NCBI RefSeq assembly: GCF_000499845.2
Contig: NC_023756.2
Span: 32,207,660-32,271,659, forward strand
Direction: 5' to 3'
Source: Phaseolus vulgaris
Lineage: Eukaryota; Streptophyta; Magnoliopsida; Fabales; Fabaceae
DNA: 64,000 bases
The notes beneath the pieces were generated by a model. It did no database searches and was not told where the DNA came from. It saw only the letters and a program-made list of their open reading frames with translations. Of this stretch, positions 22,903 to 33,195 are shown in pieces. How positions within the stretch are numbered: the first letter of the stretch is position 1; each line of letters opens with the position of its first letter. Position numbers and translations under genes: made by a program.

Positions 22903-23330
22903 ATTGTTCTTGGTAGGGAGATGGGACCTAGAGAACCGAATCTCAGCCAGGGAGACCGAATCTCGGTCACGCCCATACCAGTACAATAACCATACTCAGA
23001 ATCACGGAAACAAGTTCATTTGTTATCCCTACACACGTTCGCACACACATCTTGTGCATAACTTTTTTCTTAACTTGCAATATTATCTACTCTCGTACTA
23101 AGTATGATTATAAAAGAAAACATACCATAAAACTGTATAATAGGGTTAGTTAATATTCACACAATATCATTCACATGATATAATTATTTTACAAACCTTA
23201 ACTCACTAGTGTTAAGATAGTTCTTTGCAAAAGCATTATCACAACAATGATGGATGAACATGCCTTTATTTTTCACCACTTGAGTGATATCTTAATAATC
23301 TTGATTTAAACTATTAGTGGATTCTTGTAC

Positions 23331-23516
23331 TCAATATTTGACCCTTGGGGCCATGTTATCATCATACACCCATAAAGGGCCATCATCGAAATCACATTGA
23401 TGGAAGCACCCTTCAAGCATCAGAAGATTCAAAAGAACTTCAAACGTTTCCTCAAGCTTCAAAAGAGAAAATTGAGATGTATCAACTTCCAAGGAATGTT
23501 CCTTGGTGGAGAACAT
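23331..23516 (-). other. Copy-2 counterpart of the unknown coding-like segment
   Basis: Frame with DTSQFSLLKLEETFEVLLNL and DDGPLWVYDDNM, aligned to 10,069-10,251. The 3-bp difference keeps the frame. Function unknown. Confidence 0.3.
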
Positions 23517-23521
23517 ATGAG

Positions 23522-23619
23522 AAGAATACTTCCATTTTTAAGTGACTTTGAAAAATAAGAAGACAAACTTTTATGCAAGTTCATCATTTCCAAATCCACT
23601 TAAAAATGGGAGTATTCTT
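23522..23619. repeat. Copy-2 hairpin with 24-bp arms
   Basis: Arms at 23,522-23,545 and 23,596-23,619 correspond to the copy-1 hairpin at 10,281-10,378. One more mismatch is present (T to C at the inner end of the right arm). Confidence 0.6.
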
Positions 23620-24067
23620 GAAGGAGGTCTTCAAGAGATAAATTTTTTCTCTTCTTGTCTTAGTTTCCGTCTTGTGCATCTTTGTTTGAGTTTAGGATAT
23701 TTTTATATCAATATTTTTCCGTGCTTAATTGGTTCAATTGTTTGTTCTATTCTTGAATTAATGATAAGGATTTCCTATTGCATGTTTTAAAATTCTAGTC
23801 TTAGATTTTTAACCTTGTTTACTTAACTTTAACTTTTGAATCCTCCATGTTTTGTCTAGAAATCATATTTAGTATTTACATGTGTTTAAAATTCCATAGA
23901 AGTAGTCCTTACTTTACATATGCCATGTTCAAAGTATTGTGAATCCATAATTGTTATCAATTCTTGTGCCATGTATCGAGGTCCGACCACCGAGTGCTGA
24001 GTTCTGAGCACTCTGGTCCAGTACAAGTTATTAGGTTATGTTGGGTGGTATTGGGGCACGAAAGGTT

Positions 24068-24556
24068 CTAGAGAGTAGGTGCAATGAGAGGCTCAAGGTC
24101 TTGAGTCAGTGGGGCAGCTGGAAGTGGATGACGTGGTGTGTTTTGTGTGGCTAAGTTGGGCGGTATCTTCAGAGTGTTAGGTGAGGGAGTTAAGTGAGGT
24201 TCAGAGGGTTGTTCTGAGTTAGAATTTGTAGCGGGGTTGGGTTTCAGTGAGTTGAGTGAAGTTGAGGTTTTTTGTTCTCTAAAGATGCAAAGTAGTGAAA
24301 CATGGAAAATGGGGTGGATTCGTGAGTGGGTGGGTAAGTGGAGTTCATAATTGGCGACACCTATATGCAAAAGGATTTGGCACGACCCCGAGTAATGTGG
24401 GCTGATTTTTTGGCACTTGCACTCCACAAACTGCTGACGGTATGGTTGGAGGTGAACGTATACCCAGTCGTCGATGTTGAAGGTGTGATTAGTACAATGG
24501 CTATTGACTTGGTCACACATGCGGTGTTTGATGACTATTTTACAACAAGGTATCAC
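24068..24556 (-). pseudogene. Ty3/gypsy integrase C-terminal fragment (copy 2)
   Basis: A 162-codon frame includes FNIDDWVYVHLQPYRQQFV, KISPHYSGSCQILLHIGVAN and YELHLPTHSRIHPIFHVSLL. The order D.V.V.LQPYRQ ... LSPRYYGP ... IHPVFHVS is that of gypsy integrase tails. It ends in a Pro/Ser/Thr-rich stretch. The frame is longer than in copy 1, where an internal deletion removed the start of the tail region. The upstream catalytic core is missing. Confidence 0.75.
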
Positions 24557-25140
24557 ATCAAAAGTATTAATTTGTCCTTAAGGAAGAATATCGAATCCAC
24601 AAGGAACATTTGAATTATCAAGTATATGATTTACTAAATAGAAAACAAAATAATATTGTTTGTTGGAAGTTTGTTATGTGATTGCAAGAATTTTAAAGAA
24701 AGCAAGTTAAAGAATTTTGTTGGTTCAATTGAGAAAATTGGGATTGGAGGTTCATCATTCTTACTCTCAAGCATAGTAATATTTTATCCTTTGATTGATG
24801 TTGATGCTCATATTCAATTCATTTATATTGATTCCTCGGAAATAAATTATTACGAGAGTCTCCTAAATATCGATTTCCCGCATATTTATAAAAATTCTTT
24901 ATCATTACGATTAAATGTTGATAGCAATTAACATTTCAAATCTATTCTTAACATTCTAATATGTTAAGCATTATCATTTGTGTCAGAAACTTAGATATTT
25001 TTCATTCAAATCTAAGGATCTAAATCATGATAAACAAGCATAAAATGAAAACTCAATCATCAATCAAGAACAATATATTATATTTTAATATCAACTCAAT
25101 ACATAATAGTTTGAACAAATTACTCTAAATTCCAAACGGT
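24547..25140 (-). repeat. Partial copy of an LTR-like repeat
   Basis: Shares blocks with 27,150-27,790: 'ATATCGAATCCACAAGGAAC', 'TTCATTTATATTGATTC', 'CTTAGAT..TTTTC' and 'CAATCATCAATCAAGAAC'. It stops where the duplicated flank resumes (about 25,157). Copy 1 has only the first ~40 bp (about 11,018-11,057). Confidence 0.5.
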
Positions 25141-26460
25141 AGAATTAGCCACTTCGAACCCACATGTCATCCTAAAGATAAAAGCAGCACATTCTGCATT
25201 CCTTTCTATAGATTCTACAAACAATTCTTTGCGAATCTGATGAGATCCTTCATGTTGCATTGAAAATTATCGTATCTCTTTAGGGTTCATTAGCATCTAC
25301 AGACTCACATTTCACCATGAGGACTCTGCAACACTTGACATGCTCATCTCTTTTCTTTGTCGTTCCTACACTCATGACAAATTTACAACATAATGAATAA
25401 GATTGACATGTTCTATGAGAATAATCACCACTTACTATACTTTTTTTTATTAAATAGGTAAATAAATATTGTAAAATAGTAGACATACATTATATATCTC
25501 TAAAAACTTATATGTTCTGTAAAACAAAGGCCTTTTGGTTTAATAACTAAGTATAAAGCAAGAAACAAAATCGAAGAGAAAACTAAAAATATATGTAGAC
25601 TAACAAAGGTTTAGAGTGAGATTAACTAGAAATAAAATACCTTTGGTATTTCCTTGATTTGATTTTGTGATCAATATCACCATTCTTAGAAAAATGTATT
25701 TTTCGTTGTGTCATCTTCATCTATGCATATTGTTGCTGGCTATTTGACACCTTCATTGAGAACTCTATAAATCTTCATTATATATAGATGCAGAGTGATG
25801 AGTAGGTCAAATAAAAGGGATTGAAATGAATTAAATATTTTTACTATTTTTTTTAAATGAAACAATTATTTTTACTATTATTATTATTAAATATCCTTTG
25901 ACACTTTAGTTGATAACTCTATCAATCTCCGTTGTATGTATTTATTATTAAATCGTCATTTATGATATTTATTAAATTTTATACAATTTTCCTATATAGG
26001 TTCTTTTTAATCGTCGGTACTTTAACAAAAGAAAATTGCTTTTTTATCTATCCTTTTCTAAATTTCAAGATAATATTATCTTTTCTTTTAATCATACCTT
26101 AATTTAAATAACACAGAGAAAGAAAATAGTTATAATAATAGAAAGAGAAAATGTAAAAATACATATATGTACAATAAAATAAGAAAACAAAAAGAAGTAT
26201 AATATTTAATTCACTTAAAGTTGTATCAAGAATATAAAAAATTAAATATTTTCCTTGATTTTGTTAAAAGAAATCCTTAAATAACTATTAAAAAGAAACA
26301 AGAGAGAATAATTAATGTTATACACACTTTATTAATGTAGAATTAATATAAATACTAAATATTAATTTTATTACATTTATTCACTATTGCATATAGTAAT
26401 TAATATCCTACAATTTACAGTACGCGTAGTTATTTATATAATGAAAGTATTTAACATAAA

Positions 26461-27136
26461 CACAGTAATATTAATTATTATGTTTATTAAATATAATATA
26501 TAATTAAAATTGTATAATAATTAATATGACCTGTCATTTAACTTAAACTATACTAGTCGAGATATAGTGTAATATTAACAATGAACCTGTAACTTAACAT
26601 TTGAGGAATATTATGTTTTCAAAAGAGAATATATTTACATAAGTCTAGTAAAACTAAAAAAAATATCTTTACGTAGTTGAACTCTTACAATATAATATCG
26701 TTTGTTTTTCCACTAAATACGATAAATATACATATAAAGATCACTTAACTAATTAAAATCATTCGTAATATATGGTATACGCATAACATATTACATAATG
26801 TATTTTTTTACCTAAGTTAAGAAAATATATAACATTCAAATTATATCTTAAAATTTGAGGAGGTAACTCAACAGTAAATCGACACTTTGAGTTTTAATAT
26901 GTTAGCATGGGCTTTTAACTAAGATGTAAAAAAAAGAAAAAATTATGTAGAATGATTTAACTTATGTACTTAATCACTTTTCTTTTATTTTTTCGAATAA
27001 TAATTTTTCTTTGAATATAAAGTGCTTGAATCCTAATCCTTGTATTTTATTGAAATGTGTTATTCTTTCTTTGTCCTTTAAAGATATGCTTTTTATAACG
27101 TGATTCAATTTTATAATTTTTTTTTTGTTTGTTTTC
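26461..27136. other. AT-rich, nothing recognised
   Basis: No coding motif or terminal repeat was seen between the end of the duplication and the LTR-like repeat. Confidence 0.6.
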
Positions 27137-27149
27137 TAAAAACCTCTAC

Positions 27150-28180
27150 GGTTTATAACAAGTATACCAAGTCAAAAGTAATAATTTGTCTCTAAACATG
27201 GATATCGAATCCACAAGAAACAATTATTTAAAATCCTAATAGTAGCATTCACTAAGTATAAGAATATGTACAATAATTTGATTTGATTTGATATTGACAA
27301 TAGTTTGCATGAAGATTAAATAAAAGAAAACTAAATGAGTAAAATATTTCAATTAAGAAAATTAGGAATAAGATTAATCCTTCTTAGTAGTCTGTAGTTT
27401 TAAACATATAACATTCCATTTTGATTGACATTGACGGACATATAAAAATCATTCATATTGATTCACTGGATACAAAATTATTAAAAGAGACTCCTAAAGA
27501 TCGATTCCTCACATATTTATAAAAACTCCTTATCATTACGAACAAATGTTATAAATAAATTAAAATTTCAAATGTATTCCTAACATTTAAATTTGTTAAG
27601 ATTTATCATTTAGGTCAGATGCTTAGATGTACTTTTCAGTCAAATCTAAGGATCAAAATCATGAATAACTTCAAGCTTTGAGAATAAAATGATAATACCA
27701 ATCATCAATCAAGAACTGAATGTTATAGATAAATATCACCTTAATACATAAGAGTTTGAACAAATTACTCCCAATCCCAAAGAAAAGAATTAGCCACTCA
27801 GAGTGGTTATTACAAGCATGGACAACAAGAAAAAAAAGATCCATAGTGTTTCTCTTTGACAGCTGCCTCCTTTAGGGTTTCCTTCTTTGGTTCCTCTCAA
27901 TGATTGCTAGGGTTATGCCTCTTGCCTTTTATTTAACATAATTGGGCTTAGACTAAGTGACATCTCTATTCATTATATATCCATTTGCTTCATCTCTCCT
28001 TAAATTCCTGAAAATAACACAAAATTGGGAATAAATTGTTCATATTCATCTTATAATCCAAAAATACGTAAAAGGATTAAAATTCCTAAATTAGAGGTTG
28101 AATTATAACTATTTTATCGATTAAATTTCATAAGTGTCTATCTTTTTGTATGAAATATTATTGAATTATGACACTTATCA
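27150..28180 (-). mobile_element. LTR-like repeat, minus orientation
   Basis: On the minus strand it begins TGATAAGTGTCATAATTC directly after a purine run (GTGAGGGGAT, 28,181-28,190), which is the arrangement of a polypurine tract followed by a 3' LTR. It ends around TTGACTTGGTATACTTGTTA (about 27,140-27,160; limit uncertain). 28,181-28,263 would be the last part of the internal region. No coding sequence of the element is present. Confidence 0.45.
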
Positions 28181-28276
28181 ATCCCCTCACTAGAGCGAAA
28201 AGGCCCATTTACGACAATACATTCACAACGCTTTTACTGTTAAATGTTGTCCATTAAAACGCGCACTGGTGCAGAA

Positions 28277-28895
28277 TGTTGAAGCTGGAGGAAGCTTCTT
28301 CCCTACCAAGACTTGGTGTGTGTTTGATGAAGAAAATAGCTAGGTGCTTTGAAGATTGTAATGGGTTTTAGATTAGTTTGTAATTAGGCCTGTGTATTTG
28401 TAAGGTTGCCTTTTGCTGCATGACCTATTCCAGATGCCTAAGCAAGCTTAGACCAAGCACATGGAGTAATTAAAAGTTTTTCAAAAAGCTTTTTAAAGTT
28501 TTCTCAAAAATCAAGATACTAGACAAAAATAAATCTGTTTGTTGGAAAATCAATAGATTTATTTTTGGTTCTGTTAAAAGGCTTGTTCAAAATTCAGTTA
28601 GGGCACCAAAGGCAAAGTCCAGTCAGTTATTTCAGTTAGCTGAGTTGGCAGTTTTCCAGAAAATAAATCTGTTAAGTTTTGAAATGAATCTGTTGTTTTC
28701 TTAACAGCTTTTCAACTGGTTTTTGAAAAGTGGTTAGAAACTATTTTCTTTAAAGTGAAAAGCTTCTCTCACACAAAAATAGAGTTGTGCAATCACGGTT
28801 CTAACAAGAGATCAATCTTTTCTGAGTGAGAAGAAGGATTTGAATACATTTTTCAAAGGTTTTAAAGTGAAATTTTCAAGTGTGCTTGTTCTAGG
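28277..28895 (+). repeat. Left LTR, truncated
   Basis: It matches the first 619 bp of the right LTR from TGTTGAAGCTGGAGGAAGC to GTGCTTGTTCTAGGA, then switches to pol sequence. Confidence 0.9.
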
Positions 28896-29027
28896 ACTGA
28901 ATTTGTGATATTAAATTCATTACTACTGAATTTCAATTGGCTGATCTTTTCACTAAACCTCTTGCTAAAGATAGGTTTTATTTTTTGTTAAACGAATTGG
29001 GTATCATTAGCTTAAATTGTCCACTAT
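28896..29027 (+). pseudogene. Last residues of Copia pol (RNase H tail)
   Basis: The open frame reads TEFQLADLFTKPLAKDRFYF then LLNELGIISLNCPL and stop. ADLFTKPL is the hallmark at the very end of plant Copia pol. Everything upstream is deleted. Confidence 0.85.
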
Positions 29028-29569
29028 AGTGAAAATTTAAATATGTTATCTTGCGCTTTAACATGTTGTTTTTCTGTTTAAGAATTGCTGACTTGTCTAG
29101 GAAAGAGAAATAATTTCTTCTCTCTCTCTCCTTGACCATTGACTGCTTTTATGGTTATTGACCATTGGTTTTATGACATTCATGTGTTGAAATCCCAACT
29201 GATTTGATACATTGATTGTGCAACATATTTGATTTAACAAGCAAAAACATGTTTCCAATATATTCTTGCATCATTCAAAATCTACACCTGCTGTACCACA
29301 CAAGAATAAAATCTGTACCGCATCTGTTTTTCTTGATTCTGTTCTTAAAACTCGTGATTTCTGAATCTGCCTTGTGCCCTATATTAATCTGGCTTAGTTC
29401 AAATTGATATCTCACACTTTATCCTTCCTGTTACAAGCTGTCCAGGTTCAACATTAATGTTGTATTAGGTTTTGATTCTGCTTTTATTAATCATATGAAT
29501 TGTATGCTAATTTTCTCTCTAGCTGGAACTGTCTTCTTGCTAATAGGTGTTGAGAACAGCTGATCTGCA

Positions 29570-30754
29570 ATGGCATCATCTTCACACAGAAGGAAGAAAT
29601 CCAAGGAGCAATCTCAAAGCAACCAAGGCATTCTGGAAAACTGGTTTGCTGGAGATTCAGAAGCTATGACAAGGTTCATACATGAGACTAGCAGGAAGCA
29701 AATCAATGTACCCAAGGTGCTTGAATTCTCATGGCTGAGAGATGAAAATTTGATAGAAGCTAAAGACTTGCTCAAGCATCAAAAGCTGAAAGGGTTCCTG
29801 AAAATGACTGGAAATGTCTATCCAGACCTAGTGAAAGTGTTCTACTGCAATCTTGAACAAGATGGCAAGAATCTGGTTTCCTATGTGAAAGGAGTGAAAC
29901 TGAAGATCACTAGGGAAATCTGGAGCAATGTTGGAGGAATCAAATACTCAGGGCTGAAAGTGAGCAAAGGAAACACTGCTGGAATTCAAGGATTCAACAA
30001 GATGCAGTTTTACAGAAGTTGTGTGAGGAATCCCATTGAACCAGTGGCTAGGTTTCATGTAGGTAGCCTAACTTTAATTCCTAGACTCTTAGCTCATATC
30101 ATTGCTTGGCAGCTCACCCCTAGAGGCAGTAATCATGTTGTTCTTCATGAGGAAGACTTGATTCTCTTGTATTGCATAATGAATCAGCTTAAGGTAAATT
30201 GGGTAAGCACTATGGTTGAACACATGCTGAAATCTACAAGGCTCCCTGATTATCGTTTTCCCTTTGCAATATTTGTGTCAAAACTAATTGATTACTTTGA
30301 AGTGGATACTACAAATGAAAGGAATGTCACTATTAAAGCTGCAAGTGAAATAGATAACTCCACTCTCATGAAAATGGGATTTTATAAGGAAGAAGATGGC
30401 TGGGTTTTCATAAGAAATGCTGGTCATAGAGCTGAGCAAGAAGCTGCTCATCAAGGAAATGAAGGAGAAGCAAATGCTGATGGTGTGCAACACATGGACG
30501 AATCACCAGTTCACTCTTTTATGAATGAAGATGTTCCTGCCACAAACAACAATGCACTGGTTGCATACCAAGAACCTGAATACAGAGGTGAACCTCTGTC
30601 TATGTTCGAAAGACAGGTGCTGGACAGGTTGGACACACTTTCAGATGAACAAAAGTCATACTTTGAAATGACTCAAGCAAGGTTTCAACACTTAGACTAT
30701 CAACTTGAAGGATTCCAGGAGCAATTAGCTGAGCTTTACTACAAGCAAATGTGA
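29570..30754 (+). CDS. 394-aa 'putative plant transposon protein' in the env-position
   Basis: An uninterrupted frame lies ~540 bp after the end of pol and ~400 bp before the right LTR, where Maximus/SIRE elements carry an additional ORF. After a Lys/Ser-rich start (SSSHRRKKSKEQSQSN), residues ~40-285 hold the conserved core (IWSNVGGIKYSGLKVSKG; IIAWQLTPRGSNHVVLHEED; LILLYCIMNQLKVNWV) seen in many plant proteins labelled 'putative plant transposon protein'. An acidic linker and a coiled-coil-like C-terminus (FERQVLDRLDTLSDEQKSYF ... QHLDYQLEGFQEQLAEL) follow. I see no signal peptide or membrane segment, so nothing supports an envelope role. The minus-strand Copia element at 36,038 has a related C-terminus. 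Function unknown. Confidence 0.75.
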   Translation: MASSSHRRKKSKEQSQSNQGILENWFAGDSEAMTRFIHETSRKQINVPKVLEFSWLRDENLIEAKDLLKHQKLKGFLKMTGNVYPDLVKVFYCNLEQDGKNLVSYVKGVKLKITREIWSNVGGIKYSGLKVSKGNTAGIQGFNKMQFYRSCVRNPIEPVARFHVGSLTLIPRLLAHIIAWQLTPRGSNHVVLHEEDLILLYCIMNQLKVNWVSTMVEHMLKSTRLPDYRFPFAIFVSKLIDYFEVDTTNERNVTIKAASEIDNSTLMKMGFYKEEDGWVFIRNAGHRAEQEAAHQGNEGEANADGVQHMDESPVHSFMNEDVPATNNNALVAYQEPEYRGEPLSMFERQVLDRLDTLSDEQKSYFEMTQARFQHLDYQLEGFQEQLAELYYKQM

Positions 30755-30924
30755 TCCTTTCCATTATATTCCTGTTATGTCCTGTTGAACAATTTGATTT
30801 CTAATTTTCTGTTATGTTTGCTTTCTGGTTTGTATTAGAACACTATGCTGGTTTTATTTTGAACTATTATGTATGGCTATGGTGTGTTTCTTTTATCTTG
30901 TGCCCCCATTCTGTTTGATGAATC

Positions 30925-30943
30925 CAAAGGGGGAGAAGAAGAA
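30925..30943 (+). other. Upstream polypurine tract
   Basis: CAAAGGGGGAGAAGAAGAA, a second purine run ~210 bp before the tract that abuts the LTR. Doubled tracts are common in this lineage. Confidence 0.6.
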
Positions 30944-31140
30944 TAACTTGATACAGGTTCTGCAGTTGATATTCACATAAGTTGCTGATGTGATTCAGAT
31001 ATTAAATCTGCAGGTACATCTATTCTAAATATGTTTGTTCTGTTTTAACATCTGTGTATTTTCTGGTGTATAGTGCTATATAGGTTTTGGTCATGATCTT
31101 TCTTCAAAGCTGTGCCAAGCAAAGGGGATTTGTCTCCATC

Positions 31141-31154
31141 AAACAGGGGGAGAT
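31141..31154 (+). other. Polypurine tract at the right LTR
   Basis: AAACAGGGGGAGAT directly precedes the LTR start TGTTGAAG; it primes plus-strand DNA synthesis. Confidence 0.8.
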
Positions 31155-32615
31155 TGTTGAAGCTGAAGGAAGCTTCTTCCCTACCAAGACTTGGTGTGTG
31201 TTTGATGAAGAAAATAGCTAGGTGCTTTGAAGATTGTAATGGGTTTTAGATTAGTTTGTAATTAGGCCAGTGTATTTGTAAGGTTTCCTTTTGCTGCATG
31301 ACCTATTCCAGATGCCTAAGAAAGCTTAGGCCAAGCACATGGAGTGATTAAAAGTTTTTCAAAAAGCTTTTTAAAGTTTTCTCAAAAATCAGGATACTGG
31401 ACAAAAATAAATCTGTTTGCTGAAAAATCAATAGATTTATTTTTGGTTATGTTAAAAGGCTTGTTCAAAATTCAGTTAGGGCACCAAAGGCAAAGTCCAG
31501 TCAGTTATTTCAGTTAGCTGAGTTGGCAGTTTTCCAGAAAATAAATCTGTTAAGTTTTGAACTGAATATGTTGTTTTCTTAACAGCTTTTCAACTGGTTT
31601 TTGAAAAGTGGTTAGAAACTATTTTCTTTAAAGTGAAAAGCTTCTCTCACACAAAAATAGAGTTGTGAAATCACGGTTCTAACAAGAGATCAATCTTTTC
31701 TGAGTGAAAAGAAGGATTTGAATACATTTTTCAAAGGTTTTAAAGTGAGATTTTCAAGTGTGCTTGTTCTAGGAAAACCTTGAGTTTTGTGAAGGTGCTG
31801 GTGCAGTTTTTTTGCAGCAATTGGACTACTGGTTTTGAGATCTTGCATCTACTTTTCAGGTGTTATATTTCCTCAATCATTGTTTGTATAGGTGGTTGTG
31901 TTAGTCACTCCTTGATAGGGTTTCTTGGAGTGCAAGGTGTGCTGAAATAGGATTTTTTCAGCATTGTGAAGGTAGTTCTTGTAGGGTTCAAGAACTGCTG
32001 TGATTTGTAAGTGTTTGAGATTGTTTTTAGTGGATTCCACCTTGGTGTAAGGTGAAACTGGATGTAGCTCTTTATGAGTGGACCAGTATAAAAGCTTGTG
32101 TACAATCTTCTTCTCATCCATGCACTTAGTTTTGGATTTTGGATTAAATCTGTCAAGAATTAAATCTGTTCATTTGAAATTGAATCTGTTAATTCTGGGT
32201 TTAATAAGAACTGTTTTGTTCATTGGTTAAAGCTCTCTTGTAATCATCTGTATATGTGTGTGTGAAATTTCATCTGGTTTATGGTCTAACTGGTTCATTT
32301 GTTAAATCTTTAATAAAGTCCTTGTTCATTGAATCTGTATGATTGAATGATCTGTATTGATTTCTTGATATAACCTGTGTTCTTCAAGCTGATATATCTC
32401 AACAAATCTGGTTTCATTGTCTTTCACAGTTTGATTTCAATCTTTATCTGAATAAGTCCAAACTGTGTCAAACTGTTTTGAAAAATCAATCTGTTTCTCT
32501 TAAAAACAATATGTTCTTTTTCTTCTGATATTCTGAAAACAGTGTGTGCTTGCGAAAATTTTAAAAGCTCAATTCACCCCTCCCCTCTTGAACTTTGACA
32601 CTAATAATTCTAACA
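31155..32615 (+). repeat. Right LTR, complete (1,461 bp)
   Basis: It begins TGTTGAAGCTGAAGG and ends CTAATAATTCTAACA, followed by the TSD CAGAA. The 3' part carries GGATGTAGCTCT and CAGTATAAA blocks shared with 966-1,518. Confidence 0.9.
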
Positions 32616-32749
32616 CAGAAAAGGTTAAAAACAACGACTATTTTGACCGTAAAATGACGACTTTCTAGCCGCTGCTGATTAGCGTGTAGTCTTATGTTCC
32701 AAAGCAAAGAATGTGGCTATTTAGCTGCCCTCTTAGATTCAAACAAAGG

Positions 32750-32838
32750 GGACGACTATGGTAAAAGTCGCCCTTTTACACCTCCTATAAGATGTATATG
32801 CACGAGGTGTAAAAGAGCGGCTTTTACCATAATCGTCC
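32750..32838. repeat. 35-bp-arm hairpin in CACTA-B subterminal DNA
   Basis: 32,750-32,784 pairs with 32,804-32,838 around a 19-nt loop. There are three mismatches, all transitions. Left arm begins GGACGACTATGGTAAAAGTC. Confidence 0.8.
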
Positions 32839-32950
32839 TTATAAACCATTGTAAAGCATCTAAGAAGGGGGCTATTTGCCTTAGCCGTCCTTATAAACCA
32901 TTGTGAAGCATTTAAGAAGGCGACTTTGGTCATAGCCGCCCTTGTAGATG

Positions 32951-33195
32951 GTAATTTTTTTTAGTACATTCTGTTTAATGCTAATTCCCATCTAAATTGA
33001 ACTGTTCAATTATAACCCAGCCAGACAAATACATAAATTTAGATAATCAAATTATATATATTGATAAAAGTGCATTACAAACACTAATAACATATATATT
33101 TACCTATATTCCTATCTATCTATCTAATTCCTACACTATTGATTAGCTATCCTAGAGTTATAAAAATTAAAGAAATATGTGGCCTAAGCATTTCT
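32951..33195. other. CACTA-B 3' untranslated region
   Basis: AT-rich DNA between the subterminal repeats and the last coding exon on the minus strand. No other feature was seen. Confidence 0.5.

Larger units (their letters stand above)
19605..26460. repeat. Large direct duplication, copy 2
   Basis: Same orientation as copy 1 (6,022-15,110), about 13.6 kb away. It lacks the elements at 6,495, 13,354 and 14,325, and the copy-1 stretch 6,857-7,188 (junction CAAATGTTACTAC, about 20,166). It has only a remnant of the element at 8,968. It uniquely holds a ~400-bp microsatellite block (22,597-22,985), a ~38-bp tandem duplication near 22,190-22,260, a second coding-like module, and 23,847-24,128, which is deleted from copy 1. 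Confidence 0.8.
28277..32615 (+). mobile_element. Maximus/SIRE-like Copia deletion derivative
   Basis: TSD CAGAA lies at 28,272-28,276 and 32,616-32,620. The left LTR (28,277-28,895) is cut after ~619 bp and fused directly to the last codons of pol. gag, protease, integrase and nearly all RT/RNase H are gone. The 394-codon ORF in the env-position, two polypurine tracts and a full right LTR (1,461 bp) remain. About 17 differences over 619 bp separate the LTR copies, by my count. Confidence 0.9.

Noticed and set aside
22555..22989. Long frames of alternating Ile/Tyr on both strands
   Set aside because: They are translations of the TA/ATACATAT microsatellite.
28188..28263. CACTAGAGCGAAAAGG read as another CACTA terminus
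   Set aside because: On the minus strand the same bases are the internal end and purine tract (GTGAGGGGAT) just before an LTR starting TGATAAGTGTC. No partner terminus or TSD was found.
29570..30754. Reading the 394-aa ORF as a true envelope glycoprotein
   Set aside because: No signal peptide, transmembrane segment or Cys pattern was seen; only its position resembles env.
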